DNA of 64,000 nt from Actinomadura physcomitrii (GCF_008923205.2 NZ_WBMS02000013.1:1-64000), one strand, 5' to 3'; numbered from the stretch's first letter, positions 40,300-48,772 are shown. Program-made: numbers and translations. Notes: generated by a model not told the origin, from the sequence alone.

Positions 40300-40853
40300 G
40301 CGTGCGCGCCGTGCTTGACGTGCACGTCCGCGAAGATCTTGACGGGGTTCGCGCCGATCCGGCTGCGGTAGCGGGTGGCGTGCGCGGCCTGACCCTCGAT
40401 GATCCCCTCGTTGGCGACGTAGGCGTTGGCCCACTGGTTGACGCGGACGAAACCGGTGCCGCCCGACCAGGCGGCGGCGATCGAGCACTCGGCGGCGTTC
40501 GACAGGACGCTGACGCCGACCCGCCCGGCGGTCGCGTGCCGGACCCGGTCGGTCACGACGGCCATGGCGGCGGCGGTCTTGTAGCCGTGCTCGCCGGGCT
40601 TGAGGAACGGGATGTCCCAGTGGTTCTCGACGATCACGCCGTGGGCTCCGCCGTCCAGGTAGGCCCGCGCCTCCTCGATCGCGAACGCGCAGATCTCGTC
40701 CAGCGGCGCGCCCTCGTAGTGCGGGCTGCCCGGCAGCGGCGGCAGGTGCACGGCGCCGATGACGACCTTGGGGGTGCCGAACAGCTCCTCGACGGCGTTC
40801 GGCTTCGGCGGGAACACGCCCGGTGCCCGCTCGCTCCCCGTCGCCCTCACCAT
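40300..40853 (-). pseudogene. BtpA/SgcQ-family protein, 3'-truncated
   Basis: Residues 15-185 match BtpA-type TIM-barrel proteins: VVIGAVHLPPLPGSPHYEG, ARAYLDGGAHGVIVENHWDIPF, GVSVLSNAAECSIAAAWSGGTGFVRVN, KIFADVHVKHGAHA. The family is ~270 residues; here similarity stops at HGAHA where the sequence jumps into PfkB. ATG 40853 has a perfect AGGAGGTGA eight bases upstream, and a LacI operator lies just beyond, so transcription control survives although the protein is cut short. Confidence 0.8.
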
Positions 40854-40864
40854 TTCACCTCCTG

Positions 40865-40878
40865 TGTAATCGATTGCA
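40865..40878. promoter_or_regulatory. LacI-family operator O1
   Basis: TGTAATCGATTGCA, matching the LacI/GalR consensus TGNAANCGNTTNCA with the central CG at 40871-40872. It lies directly upstream of the btpA ribosome-binding site. Confidence 0.75.
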
Positions 40879-40988
40879 GTCACGTTGCCCTGCACCGTAG
40901 ATACGAGATGCACTAGGCGTCAGGGGGGCTATGATCGGACCGGCCATCATCGAACTGCCCAGCATCCGAGCTATCGCCGAGGTGGAGA

Positions 40989-41002
40989 GGTAAACGATTG
41001 CA
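40989..41002. promoter_or_regulatory. LacI-family operator O2, overlapping the lacI start codon
   Basis: GGTAAACGATTGCA shares 12 of 14 positions with O1 (central CG at 40995-40996). It covers the TTG start codon of the LacI-family gene (40998-41000). Centre-to-centre distance from O1 is 124 bases. Confidence 0.7.
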
Positions 41003-42017
41003 GCGGGTCACCATCGCCCAGGTCGCCGAGCGCGCCGGGGTCTCCACCGCCACGGTGTCGCGCGTGCTGTCCGGCCGCGGGCCGGTGTCGGCGGGCGTCC
41101 AGCGCAAGGTCAGGAAGGCCGCCGACGACCTCGGATACCAGGTCAACTCCATCGCCCGCGCGCTGCGCAACAGCCGCACCGACACCGTCGGCATGGTCGT
41201 GCCGAGCATCTCCAACCCGTTCTTCACCTCGCTGGTGGAGAGCGTCGAGCACGCCCTCGGCCGCGAGGGCAAGGAACTGCTGCTCTGCGACGCGCGGTCC
41301 GACCCCGAGGTCGAGGCGCGGCGACTGGCCACCCTCGTCGCCCGCAACGTGGACGGCATCATCGTCAGCCCGAGCCACGGCACGCTGAGCGGCGCCGCCG
41401 TCCAGCGGACGGCCGGGCGGCTCCCGCTGGTCCAGCTCGACCGGTTCGTCGGCGGCACCAGCACCGACTGGGTCGGCGTCGACGACGTCGCCGCGATGCG
41501 CCAGGTCATGGACCACCTGCACGCGGGCGGGGCGCGGTCGGCGGCGTTCGCCGGCTCGCTGCTGACCAACTCCTCCACCGAGCAGCGCTTCGCCGGGTTC
41601 CGCCGCCGCTGCGAGGACCTCGGCATCGCCGTGGACCCCGACCGGATCCTGCTCGGCGACTACAGCGTGAAATGGGGCGAGACGGCCGCCGGGCGGCTGA
41701 TCGCCGCCGGCGACCTGCCCGACGCCATCGTGTGCGCCGACGACCTGATCGCGCTCGGCGTGACCCGCGCCTGCCGGGCGCACGGCGTGGACGTCCCGGG
41801 CCGGGTCCAGGTCACCGGGTACGACAACATCGAGTTCTCGCGGCTCAGCGAGCCCGCGCTCACCACCGTCGACCAGCCGCGCGAGCGGATCGCGGCCGAG
41901 GCCGTGCGGCTGCTGGCCGCGGCCGCCGGCGAGGCCGGCGGGGACCGCGGGCCGTCGGCGCACATCGCGCTCGTCCCGACCCTGGTCGTCCGGGAGAGCA
42001 CGCGGGCACGGGCCTGA
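40998..42017 (+). CDS. LacI-family transcriptional regulator
   Basis: 339 residues. Helix-turn-helix VTIAQVAERAGVSTATVSRVLSG (4-26) and hinge YQVNSIARALRNSRTDTVGMVVP, then a periplasmic-binding-like effector domain (NPFFTSLVESVEHALGREGKELLLCDARSD, PDAIVCADDLIALGVTRACRAHGVDVPGRVQVTGYDN). The start is TTG 40998 with GGAGAGG upstream, placed inside its own operator. Hinge residues fit binding to the central-CG half-sites at O1 and O2, so it should repress itself and the divergent btpA operon. Ligand unknown; context suggests a nucleoside-, sugar- or thiamine-related compound. Confidence 0.93.
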   Translation: MQRVTIAQVAERAGVSTATVSRVLSGRGPVSAGVQRKVRKAADDLGYQVNSIARALRNSRTDTVGMVVPSISNPFFTSLVESVEHALGREGKELLLCDARSDPEVEARRLATLVARNVDGIIVSPSHGTLSGAAVQRTAGRLPLVQLDRFVGGTSTDWVGVDDVAAMRQVMDHLHAGGARSAAFAGSLLTNSSTEQRFAGFRRRCEDLGIAVDPDRILLGDYSVKWGETAAGRLIAAGDLPDAIVCADDLIALGVTRACRAHGVDVPGRVQVTGYDNIEFSRLSEPALTTVDQPRERIAAEAVRLLAAAAGEAGGDRGPSAHIALVPTLVVRESTRARA

Positions 42018-42060
42018 GGCGTCCCGGCCGCCCGGCCGGGACGGAGAGGGAGGTCAGGAG

Positions 42061-43018
42061 ATGGGCGACGCGCTCGAGCTCGCGCGGCGGCTGGTGCGGA
42101 TCGACACCCGGGGCGGCGGCGAGCGGCGGGCCGCCGGCGTCGTCGCGGACGTGCTGGACGGCGCGGGGTTCACCGTGCGGGTGGACGAGCCGGTCGAGGG
42201 ACGGGCGAACGTCGTCGCCCGGCACGGGCCCGACGCGCCGCGCGTCCCGATCACGTTCACCGGGCACCTCGACACCGTGCCCGCCGACGCGTCCGGCTGG
42301 TCGTTCGACCCGCTGTGCGGCGGCGTCCATCCGTCCTAGTCCGGCCGCGCTCGCCGCCACGGACCTGCTGATCGTCGCCGAGCCCACCGGGAACCGGACG
42401 GTCCTCGGCCACAAGGGCACGCTCTGGCCGAAGGCCACGGCCCGGGGCGTGTCCGCGCACGGATCGCGGCCCGAGCTCGGCCGCAATGCCCTGGCGGCGC
42501 TGGCCGCCGCGGCGGTCCGCGTGCACGGGCACGGCGGCTGGCCGGTGAGCGCGACGCACGGGCCCGCGACGGTGAACGTCGGCACCTTCCACTCCGGCGT
42601 GCAGCCGAACCTGGTGCCCGACCGCGCCGAGATGCGGCTGGACGTCCGCACCGTCCCGGGGTTCGGCGCGGACGAGGCGGTCGCGGCGATCTCCGATCTG
42701 TGCGGCGCGGAGATCGAGCTCGAGCGGCTCGTGGACCTTCCCGGCGTCGCCACCGACCCGGCGGCGCCGGGCATGCCGGAGGTGCTGGAGCTGCTCGCCC
42801 CCGGCTCATCGGGGGCCGCGCCGGAGTACGCGACGTACTTCACCGACGCGTCGGTCCTCGCGGGCCTGCTGGGCGGCCCGGACGTGGTCGTCTACGGGCC
42901 CGGCGACCCCGAGCAGGCGCACGTGACCGACGAGACGTGCTCGGTGGCGCGCATCGGCGCCGCGGCGGAGGCGCTGTACCGGCTGCTGGCCGCTCGTCCG
43001 CAGCGGACCGGGAACTGA
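42061..43018 (+). pseudogene. M20 peptidase (ArgE/DapE-like), internally deleted
   Basis: The first frame (ATG 42061, ribosome-binding site AGGTCAGGAG) gives the N-terminal part to TGHLDTVPADASGWSFDPL and meets a TAG at 42337. The remainder, in another frame, resumes at DLLIVAEPTGNRTVLGHKGTLW and runs to the normal C-terminus with SAHGSRPELG and YGPGDPEQAH. About 65-70 residues carrying GRGxxDMKGG and the EExG metal/catalytic motifs are missing, so no active enzyme can form. It directly follows lacI by 43 bases. Confidence 0.85.
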
Positions 43019-43045
43019 GCGGGTGCCGTCCCGCACGTGCGGGAA

Positions 43046-43076
43046 CGCCCCGGCGATCGTACGAATCGCCGGGGCG
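43046..43076. terminator. bidirectional hairpin terminator
   Basis: Perfect 12-base stem CGCCCCGGCGAT/ATCGCCGGGGCG with a 7-base loop. A second palindrome TCCCGCACGTGCGGGA lies just before it (43029-43044). Placed between convergent genes. Confidence 0.65.
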
Positions 43077-43180
43077 TCCCCGTTCCATGCGTTCCGGCGC
43101 TGCCGGAGAGCCGCTGAGCGGCCGCGTGTGCGGCTCACGGGCCGTCGCTGAGAAGTGGCCCGCGAGTCCCCTCACGGACG

Positions 43181-43867
43181 TCAGCCCAGAGGCTGCGGTT
43201 CGCCCTTGGTGCCCGCGCCGGAGCCCCAGGACAGGACCTCCCACTTGACGCCCTGGAGGTGTCCCTCGCCGGTGCCGGCGTCGTACTTGCTGTCGGGCTT
43301 GCCGCCGTCCAGCAGGTAGCGGAAGGTGTAGGTGTCGAGGTCGAGCATGACACCGTCGTGCGAGGGGGCGCCGGGCCCGCGGTCGCCGATGAAGCCGGTG
43401 ATGCTGCGGCCGTGGTAGGTGACCCTGACCTTGGTGTTCATGGGCCAGCTCGGGCTGGCGAACAGGCCCTTCTGCATCGGCTTGCCGCTCGCCGGGGCGC
43501 CGGTGTCGCCGTTGATGCCGGAACCGTCGTCCCAGAAGTAGGACGCGGTGGTCGTGCCGCTGAGGATCGCCTTCGGGCCCGTGTCGGCCTTCTTCGCGGC
43601 GTCCTTCGAGGCGGAGGCCTTCGTGTCCGCCTTCTTCGTGTCCGCGGAGGCGGACTTCGAGCTGGACTCGGCCAGGGTCTTGGAGGAGGTGTTCTTCTCG
43701 GGTGCCTTCTGCTTCAGCGCGGCCATGTCCTGCTGCTGCGCGAGAAGCCTGTCGGGCTTGGGAGCGGAGTCGTCGTGGCTGGCGGCCGCCACGCCGCCCA
43801 CCAGCATCCCGGCAAGAGCCGCGCCGGTGACACCGGTCAACACGCGATTGATCGTCCGCTGCTGCAT
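43181..43867 (-). CDS. secreted RlpA-like double-psi beta-barrel protein
   Basis: 228 residues. Signal peptide: MQQRTINRVLTGVTGAALAGMLVGGVAAAS with likely cleavage after AAA or ASH. Next is a Lys/Ser/Ala-rich, low-complexity linker (about 35-110), then a C-terminal domain with SYFWDDGSG, SGKPMQKGLFASPSWPMNTKVRVTYHGRSITGFIGDRGP and GVMLDLDTYTFRYL, the RlpA/DPBB pattern (small secreted wall-associated barrels). The catalytic Asp of lytic RlpA/expansin is plausible in DRGP. AAGGA precedes ATG 43867. Its promoter lies ~370 bases upstream, leaving a long untranslated leader. Confidence 0.78.
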   Translation of the reverse strand: MQQRTINRVLTGVTGAALAGMLVGGVAAASHDDSAPKPDRLLAQQQDMAALKQKAPEKNTSSKTLAESSSKSASADTKKADTKASASKDAAKKADTGPKAILSGTTTASYFWDDGSGINGDTGAPASGKPMQKGLFASPSWPMNTKVRVTYHGRSITGFIGDRGPGAPSHDGVMLDLDTYTFRYLLDGGKPDSKYDAGTGEGHLQGVKWEVLSWGSGAGTKGEPQPLG

Positions 43868-44234
43868 GAAAATCCTTAGTTCGGCGTACAGGGCAGCCGT
43901 TCCGGCGCCGGAGCACAGGGAGGATCCGGGCATGCGGAACGGGGTCCGAGACTCGGGACTCGGATGCCGCCGCGGAAAGGAACCCGCAGGGACGGCCCGC
44001 GGACATGACGGGTCGCGCTCGCGTCCGTCCGCGCAGGGCCCGTTGCGGGCCTGCGTGCGACGCGGGCTTCGATGACGCGGGAGAGAGTGCCGACCGGGGG
44101 CTCACGGGCCCCGCACGGTCACGGCCGGTGCATGGTACGGCCGTGGTTCGGCTGAAGGGTCCCGCCTGGCGGGCGGGAGGCGGCGGCTATGCGATTGGCC
44201 AGGTCAACGGTGCTTTGACCTCGACCTGGCGTTG
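43868..44234 (-). other. long GC-rich 5' leader of the RlpA-like gene
   Basis: About 365 untranslated bases between the promoter and ATG 43867, with several possible stems (for instance CACGGCCG...CGGCCGTG at 44121-44148 region). I looked for the c-di-AMP (ydaO) riboswitch that often precedes actinomycete wall-remodelling genes, and its conserved core is not visible. No open frame stands out. Confidence 0.4.
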
Positions 44235-44242
44235 ACTATATC
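44215..44242 (+). promoter_or_regulatory. strong rightward promoter of unknown transcript
   Basis: TTGACC, 16 bases, TATATC. It overlaps the leftward promoter of the RlpA-like gene. The interval 44243-44480 to its right holds no gene I recognise; an open frame from TTG 44257 has atypical composition. Confidence 0.55.
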
Positions 44243-44265
44243 CGGCATTACCACTCTTGAGTCAA
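44235..44265 (-). promoter_or_regulatory. promoter of the RlpA-like gene
   Basis: Minus strand TTGACT (44260-44265) with either GGATAT at 16 bases (44238-44243) or TATAGT at 19 bases (44235-44240). It is the only convincing promoter upstream of 43867 on this strand. Confidence 0.55.
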
Positions 44266-44480
44266 ATGGGCGATTTCTTTACCTTTGCCCGGGTAGATCG
44301 TTTTCTCGGGCGGTCGGCGGGATCGCCTTTCCCGCCGCGGATCCGGGCGGACGCGCACGTCGGCGCACGGATGGAGAGATCGCAAAGAATGATCTTTATG
44401 CCGCCTGATCACCGCCGGCGGGGCGTCCGGAGCGGAGATCGGCACCAGTCCGGCGAGCCTCTCGGGCGACGGCGGGCACA

Positions 44481-44510
44481 AGAAAACCCGGCCGGGCGAA
44501 CCGGCCGGGT
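44481..44510 (-). terminator. intrinsic terminator with U-tract
   Basis: On the minus strand ACCCGGCCGG-TTCGC-CCGGCCGGGT followed by TTTTCT: a 10-base stem plus U-rich tail, 120 bases after the stop of the proline-rich gene at 44630. Confidence 0.8.
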
Positions 44511-44629
44511 GCACGCCAGAGACGGCCCCTGGCAGGGCTATGACTCGAAACGGCAAGGCGGCGGCCATGACGGCGGCGCCGGGCCCCGGACCGCGCAGGG
44601 CGGCCCGGAAGCGTAGGTGGAGACGCGGG

Positions 44630-45082
44630 TCAGGGCGCCGGGTAGACCGACGGCACGAGCGGGGTCGGTCCCGTGCCGCCCGCGAAGAACGGGTCGACCA
44701 CCGGCGCCTCGGCGAAGGGGGCCTGCGCGTAGGCGGGCTCCGGGAACGGCGTGGCCGCCACGATCGGCTGGTACGGCGCGGGAGCGGCCTGGGGGGCGCC
44801 CGGCGGCGGCACGGGCGGCGGGACGTGGGAGCCGTCGGCCCGGCGCGATTCCGGCGCCGGAGGGGCCGTCCGATCCGCACGGCGCTCGGCCAGGACGGCC
44901 ATCAGCGCGCGGGCGGTGTCGGCGTCCATCCGGAGCAGGACGCTGGGCGTCCCTCCCTGGTCGACGAACGGGGAGACCGAGGGCGCGGAGGGGAGCTGGG
45001 GCAGCGCCGCCCGCATCTCCTCGCGGAGATCCTGGGCCAGCCGCAGCGCCTGTCGGTCACTGTCGCTCAAGTGTGCGGTCAT
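44630..45082 (-). CDS. small proline-rich hypothetical protein
   Basis: 150 residues. The first ~70 are helical and polar (SDRQALRLAQDLREEMRAALPQL, then VLLRMDADTARALMAVLAERR); the remainder is a disordered Pro/Ala-rich tail (PPPVPPPGAPQAAPAPYQP). I recognise no family. ATG 45082 (GGAG 8 bases before) is preferred over GTG 45103. It is a stand-alone unit closed by a good terminator. Confidence 0.6.
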   Translation of the reverse strand: MTAHLSDSDRQALRLAQDLREEMRAALPQLPSAPSVSPFVDQGGTPSVLLRMDADTARALMAVLAERRADRTAPPAPESRRADGSHVPPPVPPPGAPQAAPAPYQPIVAATPFPEPAYAQAPFAEAPVVDPFFAGGTGPTPLVPSVYPAP

Positions 45083-45216
45083 CGCGATCTCCGGCGAGTT
45101 CACGTGCGGGGGTCCGGGGCAATCCTGCTAGGAATGGCGTGCAGGTGCAAGGGCTGATGCACGTGCATTTTGCGAAATATCACCCCGTAACCCCGGCCCC
45201 CGCCGCTCGTTCCCGA

Positions 45217-45981
45217 TCAGTCCATCCCCCGCCTGCCGGGCGTCCAGTAGGGCTTGACCTGCACGGATCTGCGCGGCCAGCCCCGTTCCCGGACCAGATG
45301 GGCGCGCACGGCCTGTACGGTGCGCGCTTCCCCGGCCACGTAGGCGAACCCCGGCTCGGCGGGAAGATCGAGCCGGCGCACCGCGTCGACGAGGGCCTCC
45401 GACGACGCCGCCGAGGCGCCGCCCCGCCGGCACCAGGCGAGCTCCCCGCCCCTCGGCAGCGGCAGGCGGTCCTCCGGCTCGGCGACCTCCACCGCGCCGT
45501 ACACGGGCTCCTCCGGCCCGACGGCGCGCAGCATCGCGCCGAACGTGACCGAGGCGGTCTCCTCCCCCGCGAACAGGTGGTACGGAGCCGAGCGCAGCGC
45601 GAACGATCCTTCCGGCTTGTTGAAGACGACCTCGTCACCCGGCCGGACGGACCGCGCCCAGCACGCCCCTGGCCCCGCGTCCTCATGGTCCATGACGCAC
45701 AGCTCCAGCACGCCGGAGGACGCGTCGTAGTCCCACACGGAGTAGGTGCGCAGCGCGTCGCGCACCTTGCCGCTGACCCACGTCCGCGCGGACGTGATGT
45801 CCACCATGTGCACGCGGACATGCTGCCCGGGCGTCCAGTCCAGGCCGGGAACGCCGCCGACGCCGATCCACCGCATGCGGCCAGGCGCGGGCCGGACGTC
45901 CTCGACCCGTCCCCGGACGAACATCCGGTCCAGCAGCCTGCCGCGGACTCCGCGCGCGGGCGGGCTCTGCGCCACGGTCAT
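45217..45981 (-). CDS. siderophore-interacting protein (ViuB/FAD ferric reductase type)
   Basis: 254 residues. FAD-binding barrel with GQHVRVHMVD and RTYSVWDYDASSGVLELCVMDHEDAGPGACWARSVRPGDEVVF, followed by the SIP C-terminal domain (YVAGEARTVQAVRAHLVRERGWPRRSVQVKPYWTPGR), whose VKPYWTPG ending is diagnostic. It should reduce ferric siderophores in the cytoplasm. GGAGAGG places the start at ATG 45981. It is 55 bases after the stop of an MFS exporter on the same strand. Confidence 0.9.
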   Translation of the reverse strand: MTVAQSPPARGVRGRLLDRMFVRGRVEDVRPAPGRMRWIGVGGVPGLDWTPGQHVRVHMVDITSARTWVSGKVRDALRTYSVWDYDASSGVLELCVMDHEDAGPGACWARSVRPGDEVVFNKPEGSFALRSAPYHLFAGEETASVTFGAMLRAVGPEEPVYGAVEVAEPEDRLPLPRGGELAWCRRGGASAASSEALVDAVRRLDLPAEPGFAYVAGEARTVQAVRAHLVRERGWPRRSVQVKPYWTPGRRGMD

Positions 45982-46004
45982 CGCCACCTCTCCGCTCATC
46001 GCGT

Positions 46005-46040
46005 TATATCTCGTATGCGAACGTTCACGATATATCTCAT
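46005..46040. repeat. paired TATATCTC[GA]T direct repeats
   Basis: TATATCTCGT at 46005-46014 and TATATCTCAT at 46031-46040, 26 bases apart; each also pairs with ACGATATA. They are AT-rich islands in the MFS-reductase junction, upstream of the reductase start. Possible operator, e.g. of an iron regulator. Confidence 0.4.
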
Positions 46041-47563
46041 TCGCCGCCACCGCCAGCCCTCTCCGCCCGGTTCCGCCCGGGGAGCCCCGGGGCGATCAGC
46101 ACCGCGGCCACGCAGGCGATCAGCGCGACCACCCGGAACCCCGCCGACATCGCGCCGGTGAAAGCCGAGATCACCTGCGCGTGCGTCCCGGCACCGGCGC
46201 CCGCCGCGTCCGCCGCGGCGATCGCCTCGCCCGCCGAGTGCGCGTGCCCGGCCAGCGCCGCCGGCAGAGCGCCGGTGAAGCGGCTCGTGAGCACCGTCCC
46301 GAGGACCGCCACGCCGAGCGCGCTGCCGATCTCGCGGGCGGCGCTGTTCAGGCCCGACCCGAGCCCGGCGCGCCCGGGCGGGAGCGCGGACATCACGCCG
46401 ACCGACAGCGGCGGCACGCACAGTCCCATGCCGGCCGACATGACCAGCAGGTCCACCGCGTAGAGCGGGTAGGGCGTGGACGCGTCGGCGAGCGAGAGCA
46501 GCCCGAGCCCGCCGGCGATGACGAGCAGCCCGGAGGTGATGACCGCGCGGTTCCCGAACCGCCCGGCCAGACCGACGCTCCGCCGGGACACCACGATCAT
46601 GCCGACCACGAGCGGCGCGATCGCCACGCCGGTGAGCAGCGGCGAGTACCCCTTGGCGTACTGCAGGTACTGGGCGTTGACGAAGAACAGCGCGAACAGG
46701 CAGAAGAAGCCGGCCCCGATGCCCAGCACCCCGCTGCGCAGCGCGGGGGCGGCGAACAGGCGCGGGTCGAGCAGCGGATGCGCGGCGCGCAGCGCGTGCG
46801 CGGCGAACACCGCCAGCAGAACGGCGGCGCCCGCGAACCCGCCCAGCACCGGCGCCGACGTCCAGCCCCGCTCGGAGCCCTCGATGATCCCGAAGAGCAG
46901 CGCGAACAGGGCCCCGGTGAGCAGCGCCGCTCCCGGGACGTCCAGGTCGGCGTGGTGCCGCTCGCCCGCGGGGGCCGCCCAGGCCGTCAGCGCGGCCAGG
47001 GCGCCGGCGGCGAGGGCGCCCCCGAGGAACAGGGACTGCCAGGGCAGCCACTCCAGCACCGCTCCCCCGGCGAGGTTGCCGACCGCCCCCGCGATGCCGG
47101 TCGCGGCCGTCCAGACAGCGATCGCCTGCGGGCGGCGCGCCGGCTCGGTGACCTGCATCAGCAGCGACAGCGTCGCGGGCATGATGAGCGCGGCCCCCAC
47201 CCCGGTGACCAGCCGGCCCGCCAGCAGGACGGGGACGGCGGGCGCCGCCGCCGACAGCAGGCAGCCGGCGGCGAAGACGCCGAGGCCGGCCAGCAGCGCG
47301 CCCTTGCGTCCGAACCGGTCGCCCGCGGCGCCCGCCGGGATCAGCAGGCAGCCGAAGACCAGGACGTAGGAGTCGACGATCCACAGCAGCGCGGTGGCGG
47401 ACGGATGCAGGCCGCTCGCCGACAGCTTGGGGATCGAGAGGTTGATGGCCGCGACCATCGCCACGACCAGGATCACGCACGCCGACATCAGCGGCGGGAC
47501 GGCGCGCCGGGCGGCGCGTCCCCGGCCGGGGGGCGCGGCGGCGCGGACGGCATCGATCGTCAT
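46037..47563 (-). CDS. MFS transporter, DHA2 (14-helix) family
   Basis: 508 residues with about 14 membrane helices. Motif A-like GDRFGRKGALLAGLGVF after helix 2, motif C-like GPALGG replaced by GIAGAVGNLAGGAVLEWLPWQSLFL, and PARRPQAIAVWTA. DHA2 exporters pump drugs, toxins or siderophores. Position upstream of a siderophore reductase and divergent from a LysR gene suggests siderophore or drug export under LysR control. TTG/ATG alternatives exist; I use ATG 47563 with GAGGGG upstream. Confidence 0.9.
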   Translation of the reverse strand: MTIDAVRAAAPPGRGRAARRAVPPLMSACVILVVAMVAAINLSIPKLSASGLHPSATALLWIVDSYVLVFGCLLIPAGAAGDRFGRKGALLAGLGVFAAGCLLSAAAPAVPVLLAGRLVTGVGAALIMPATLSLLMQVTEPARRPQAIAVWTAATGIAGAVGNLAGGAVLEWLPWQSLFLGGALAAGALAALTAWAAPAGERHHADLDVPGAALLTGALFALLFGIIEGSERGWTSAPVLGGFAGAAVLLAVFAAHALRAAHPLLDPRLFAAPALRSGVLGIGAGFFCLFALFFVNAQYLQYAKGYSPLLTGVAIAPLVVGMIVVSRRSVGLAGRFGNRAVITSGLLVIAGGLGLLSLADASTPYPLYAVDLLVMSAGMGLCVPPLSVGVMSALPPGRAGLGSGLNSAAREIGSALGVAVLGTVLTSRFTGALPAALAGHAHSAGEAIAAADAAGAGAGTHAQVISAFTGAMSAGFRVVALIACVAAVLIAPGLPGRNRAERAGGGGE

Positions 47564-47697
47564 GAGGGGTTCCTCGGAATCTCTCGCGGGCGCGCCTCGG
47601 GCGCGCCGGAACAGGCCGAACAGGCGGGTTGGAGGGGATCCGGCCGCGCGCGCCGGGCACGAGGGAGGCGGTCGTGCGCGCCGCCTCCGCGATCTCC

Positions 47698-47726
47698 AAC
47701 GTAGGCTGGCGGTGACTTGCTTTCAA
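47698..47726 (-). promoter_or_regulatory. promoter of the MFS/reductase operon
   Basis: Minus strand TTGAAA (47721-47726), 17 bases, TACGTT (47698-47703), 135 bases before the MFS start. Confidence 0.6.
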
Positions 47727-47727
47727 A

Positions 47728-47740
47728 TGCATCTTTTGCA
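47728..47740. promoter_or_regulatory. putative LysR binding dyad
   Basis: TGCA-TCTTT-TGCA, adjacent to the -35 box of the MFS promoter and just before the lysR start, the usual location of a LysR-type site. Confidence 0.4.
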
Positions 47741-47748
47741 CGTGAGGA

Positions 47749-48678
47749 ATGCGCCTGATGCAATCCAGGCTGGATCTCAACCTGCTCGTCGCGCTCGACG
47801 TGCTGCTCGACGAGGGCAGCGTCACCGGCGCCGCGGAGCGCCTGCACCTGTCGAGCCCCGCGATGAGCCGGACCCTCGCGCGCATACGCAAGGCCCTGGG
47901 CGATCCCGTGCTCGTGCGTTCGGGCCGCGGCATGGTGCCGACCCCGCGCGCGCTTGCGATGCGCGCGGAGGTCCATGACCTCGTCCAGCGCGCCTACACG
48001 CTGTTCTCCGCCGGCGACGGCTTCTCCCCGCGGACGCTGCAGGGCACCTTCACCCTGCAGGCGGAGGAGGGCACGATCGCCGTCCTGGCCGGCCCGCTCC
48101 TGGAGCGGATGGCGCGCGACGCACCGGGCGTCACCCTGCGTTTCCTCGGCGAGGGGCCGCGCGACACGCACCTCCTGCGGCGCGCCTCCACCGACCTGGA
48201 GATCGGCGTCATCACCGCCGAGACGACCGACACCCGCCTCGGCCTTCTCCTGGAGGACCGGATCTCTTCCGTCGTCCGCCCCGGGCATCCGCTCGCGGGG
48301 CGGAAGGTGACGCTGGACGAGTGGTGCGCGGCCGCACAGCTCATCAACACGCGGCGCGGACGCCTCGCCGGGCCCATCGACGAGATCCTCGCCGAGAGAG
48401 GACGCGCCAGGCGCATCACCGGGACAGTCCCGACGGTCAACACCGCGCTGACGGTCGTCCGGGGAACCGACCTGCTGGGTTTCGCGGCGGAACGGCTGCA
48501 CAGGCCGCTGGTGGAGCGGCTGGGCCTGGTGTGGGTGCCGATCCCGCTGCCCATGCCGCCCCTGCGGCTGTCGATGGCCTGGCACGCGCGCTACGACGCC
48601 GACCCCGCGCACGCGTGGCTGCGCCGCTGCGTCCGCGAGACGATCGCGGACGTGGCAGGCGGGAACACCGGCGGCTAG
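47749..48678 (+). CDS. LysR-family transcriptional regulator
   Basis: 309 residues. Helix-turn-helix DLNLLVALDVLLDEGSVTGAAERLHLSSPAMSRTLARIRKALGDPVLVRSGRGMVPT (9-65), then the two-lobed effector domain with FTLQAEEGTIAVLAGPLLERM and DLEIGVITAETTDTRLGLLLEDRISSVVRPGHPLA. It is divergent from the MFS exporter, the typical LysR arrangement. ATG 47758 is an alternative start. Confidence 0.92.
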   Translation: MRLMQSRLDLNLLVALDVLLDEGSVTGAAERLHLSSPAMSRTLARIRKALGDPVLVRSGRGMVPTPRALAMRAEVHDLVQRAYTLFSAGDGFSPRTLQGTFTLQAEEGTIAVLAGPLLERMARDAPGVTLRFLGEGPRDTHLLRRASTDLEIGVITAETTDTRLGLLLEDRISSVVRPGHPLAGRKVTLDEWCAAAQLINTRRGRLAGPIDEILAERGRARRITGTVPTVNTALTVVRGTDLLGFAAERLHRPLVERLGLVWVPIPLPMPPLRLSMAWHARYDADPAHAWLRRCVRETIADVAGGNTGG

Positions 48679-48772
48679 GAGCGTCCTGGGGCGTCGGTAG
48701 TGTCGGTATCCCGAACCATCCCCGCCGCACCGGGCGACCCGGTACCGCCGGGGCGGCGAGAAGGCGGAGACG

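Noticed and set aside
38124..40913. Single long minus-strand open frame running from BtpA past TenA
   Set aside because: Only its first ~185 codons are BtpA-like; the rest is out of frame with the PfkB, amidotransferase and TenA coding sequence.
43868..44234. ydaO (c-di-AMP) riboswitch
   Set aside because: The leader location fits, but the conserved core motifs could not be found.
44257..44616. 119-codon open frame on the plus strand
   Set aside because: Arg/Gly-rich composition, TTG start without a ribosome-binding site, and it reads through the minus-strand terminator.
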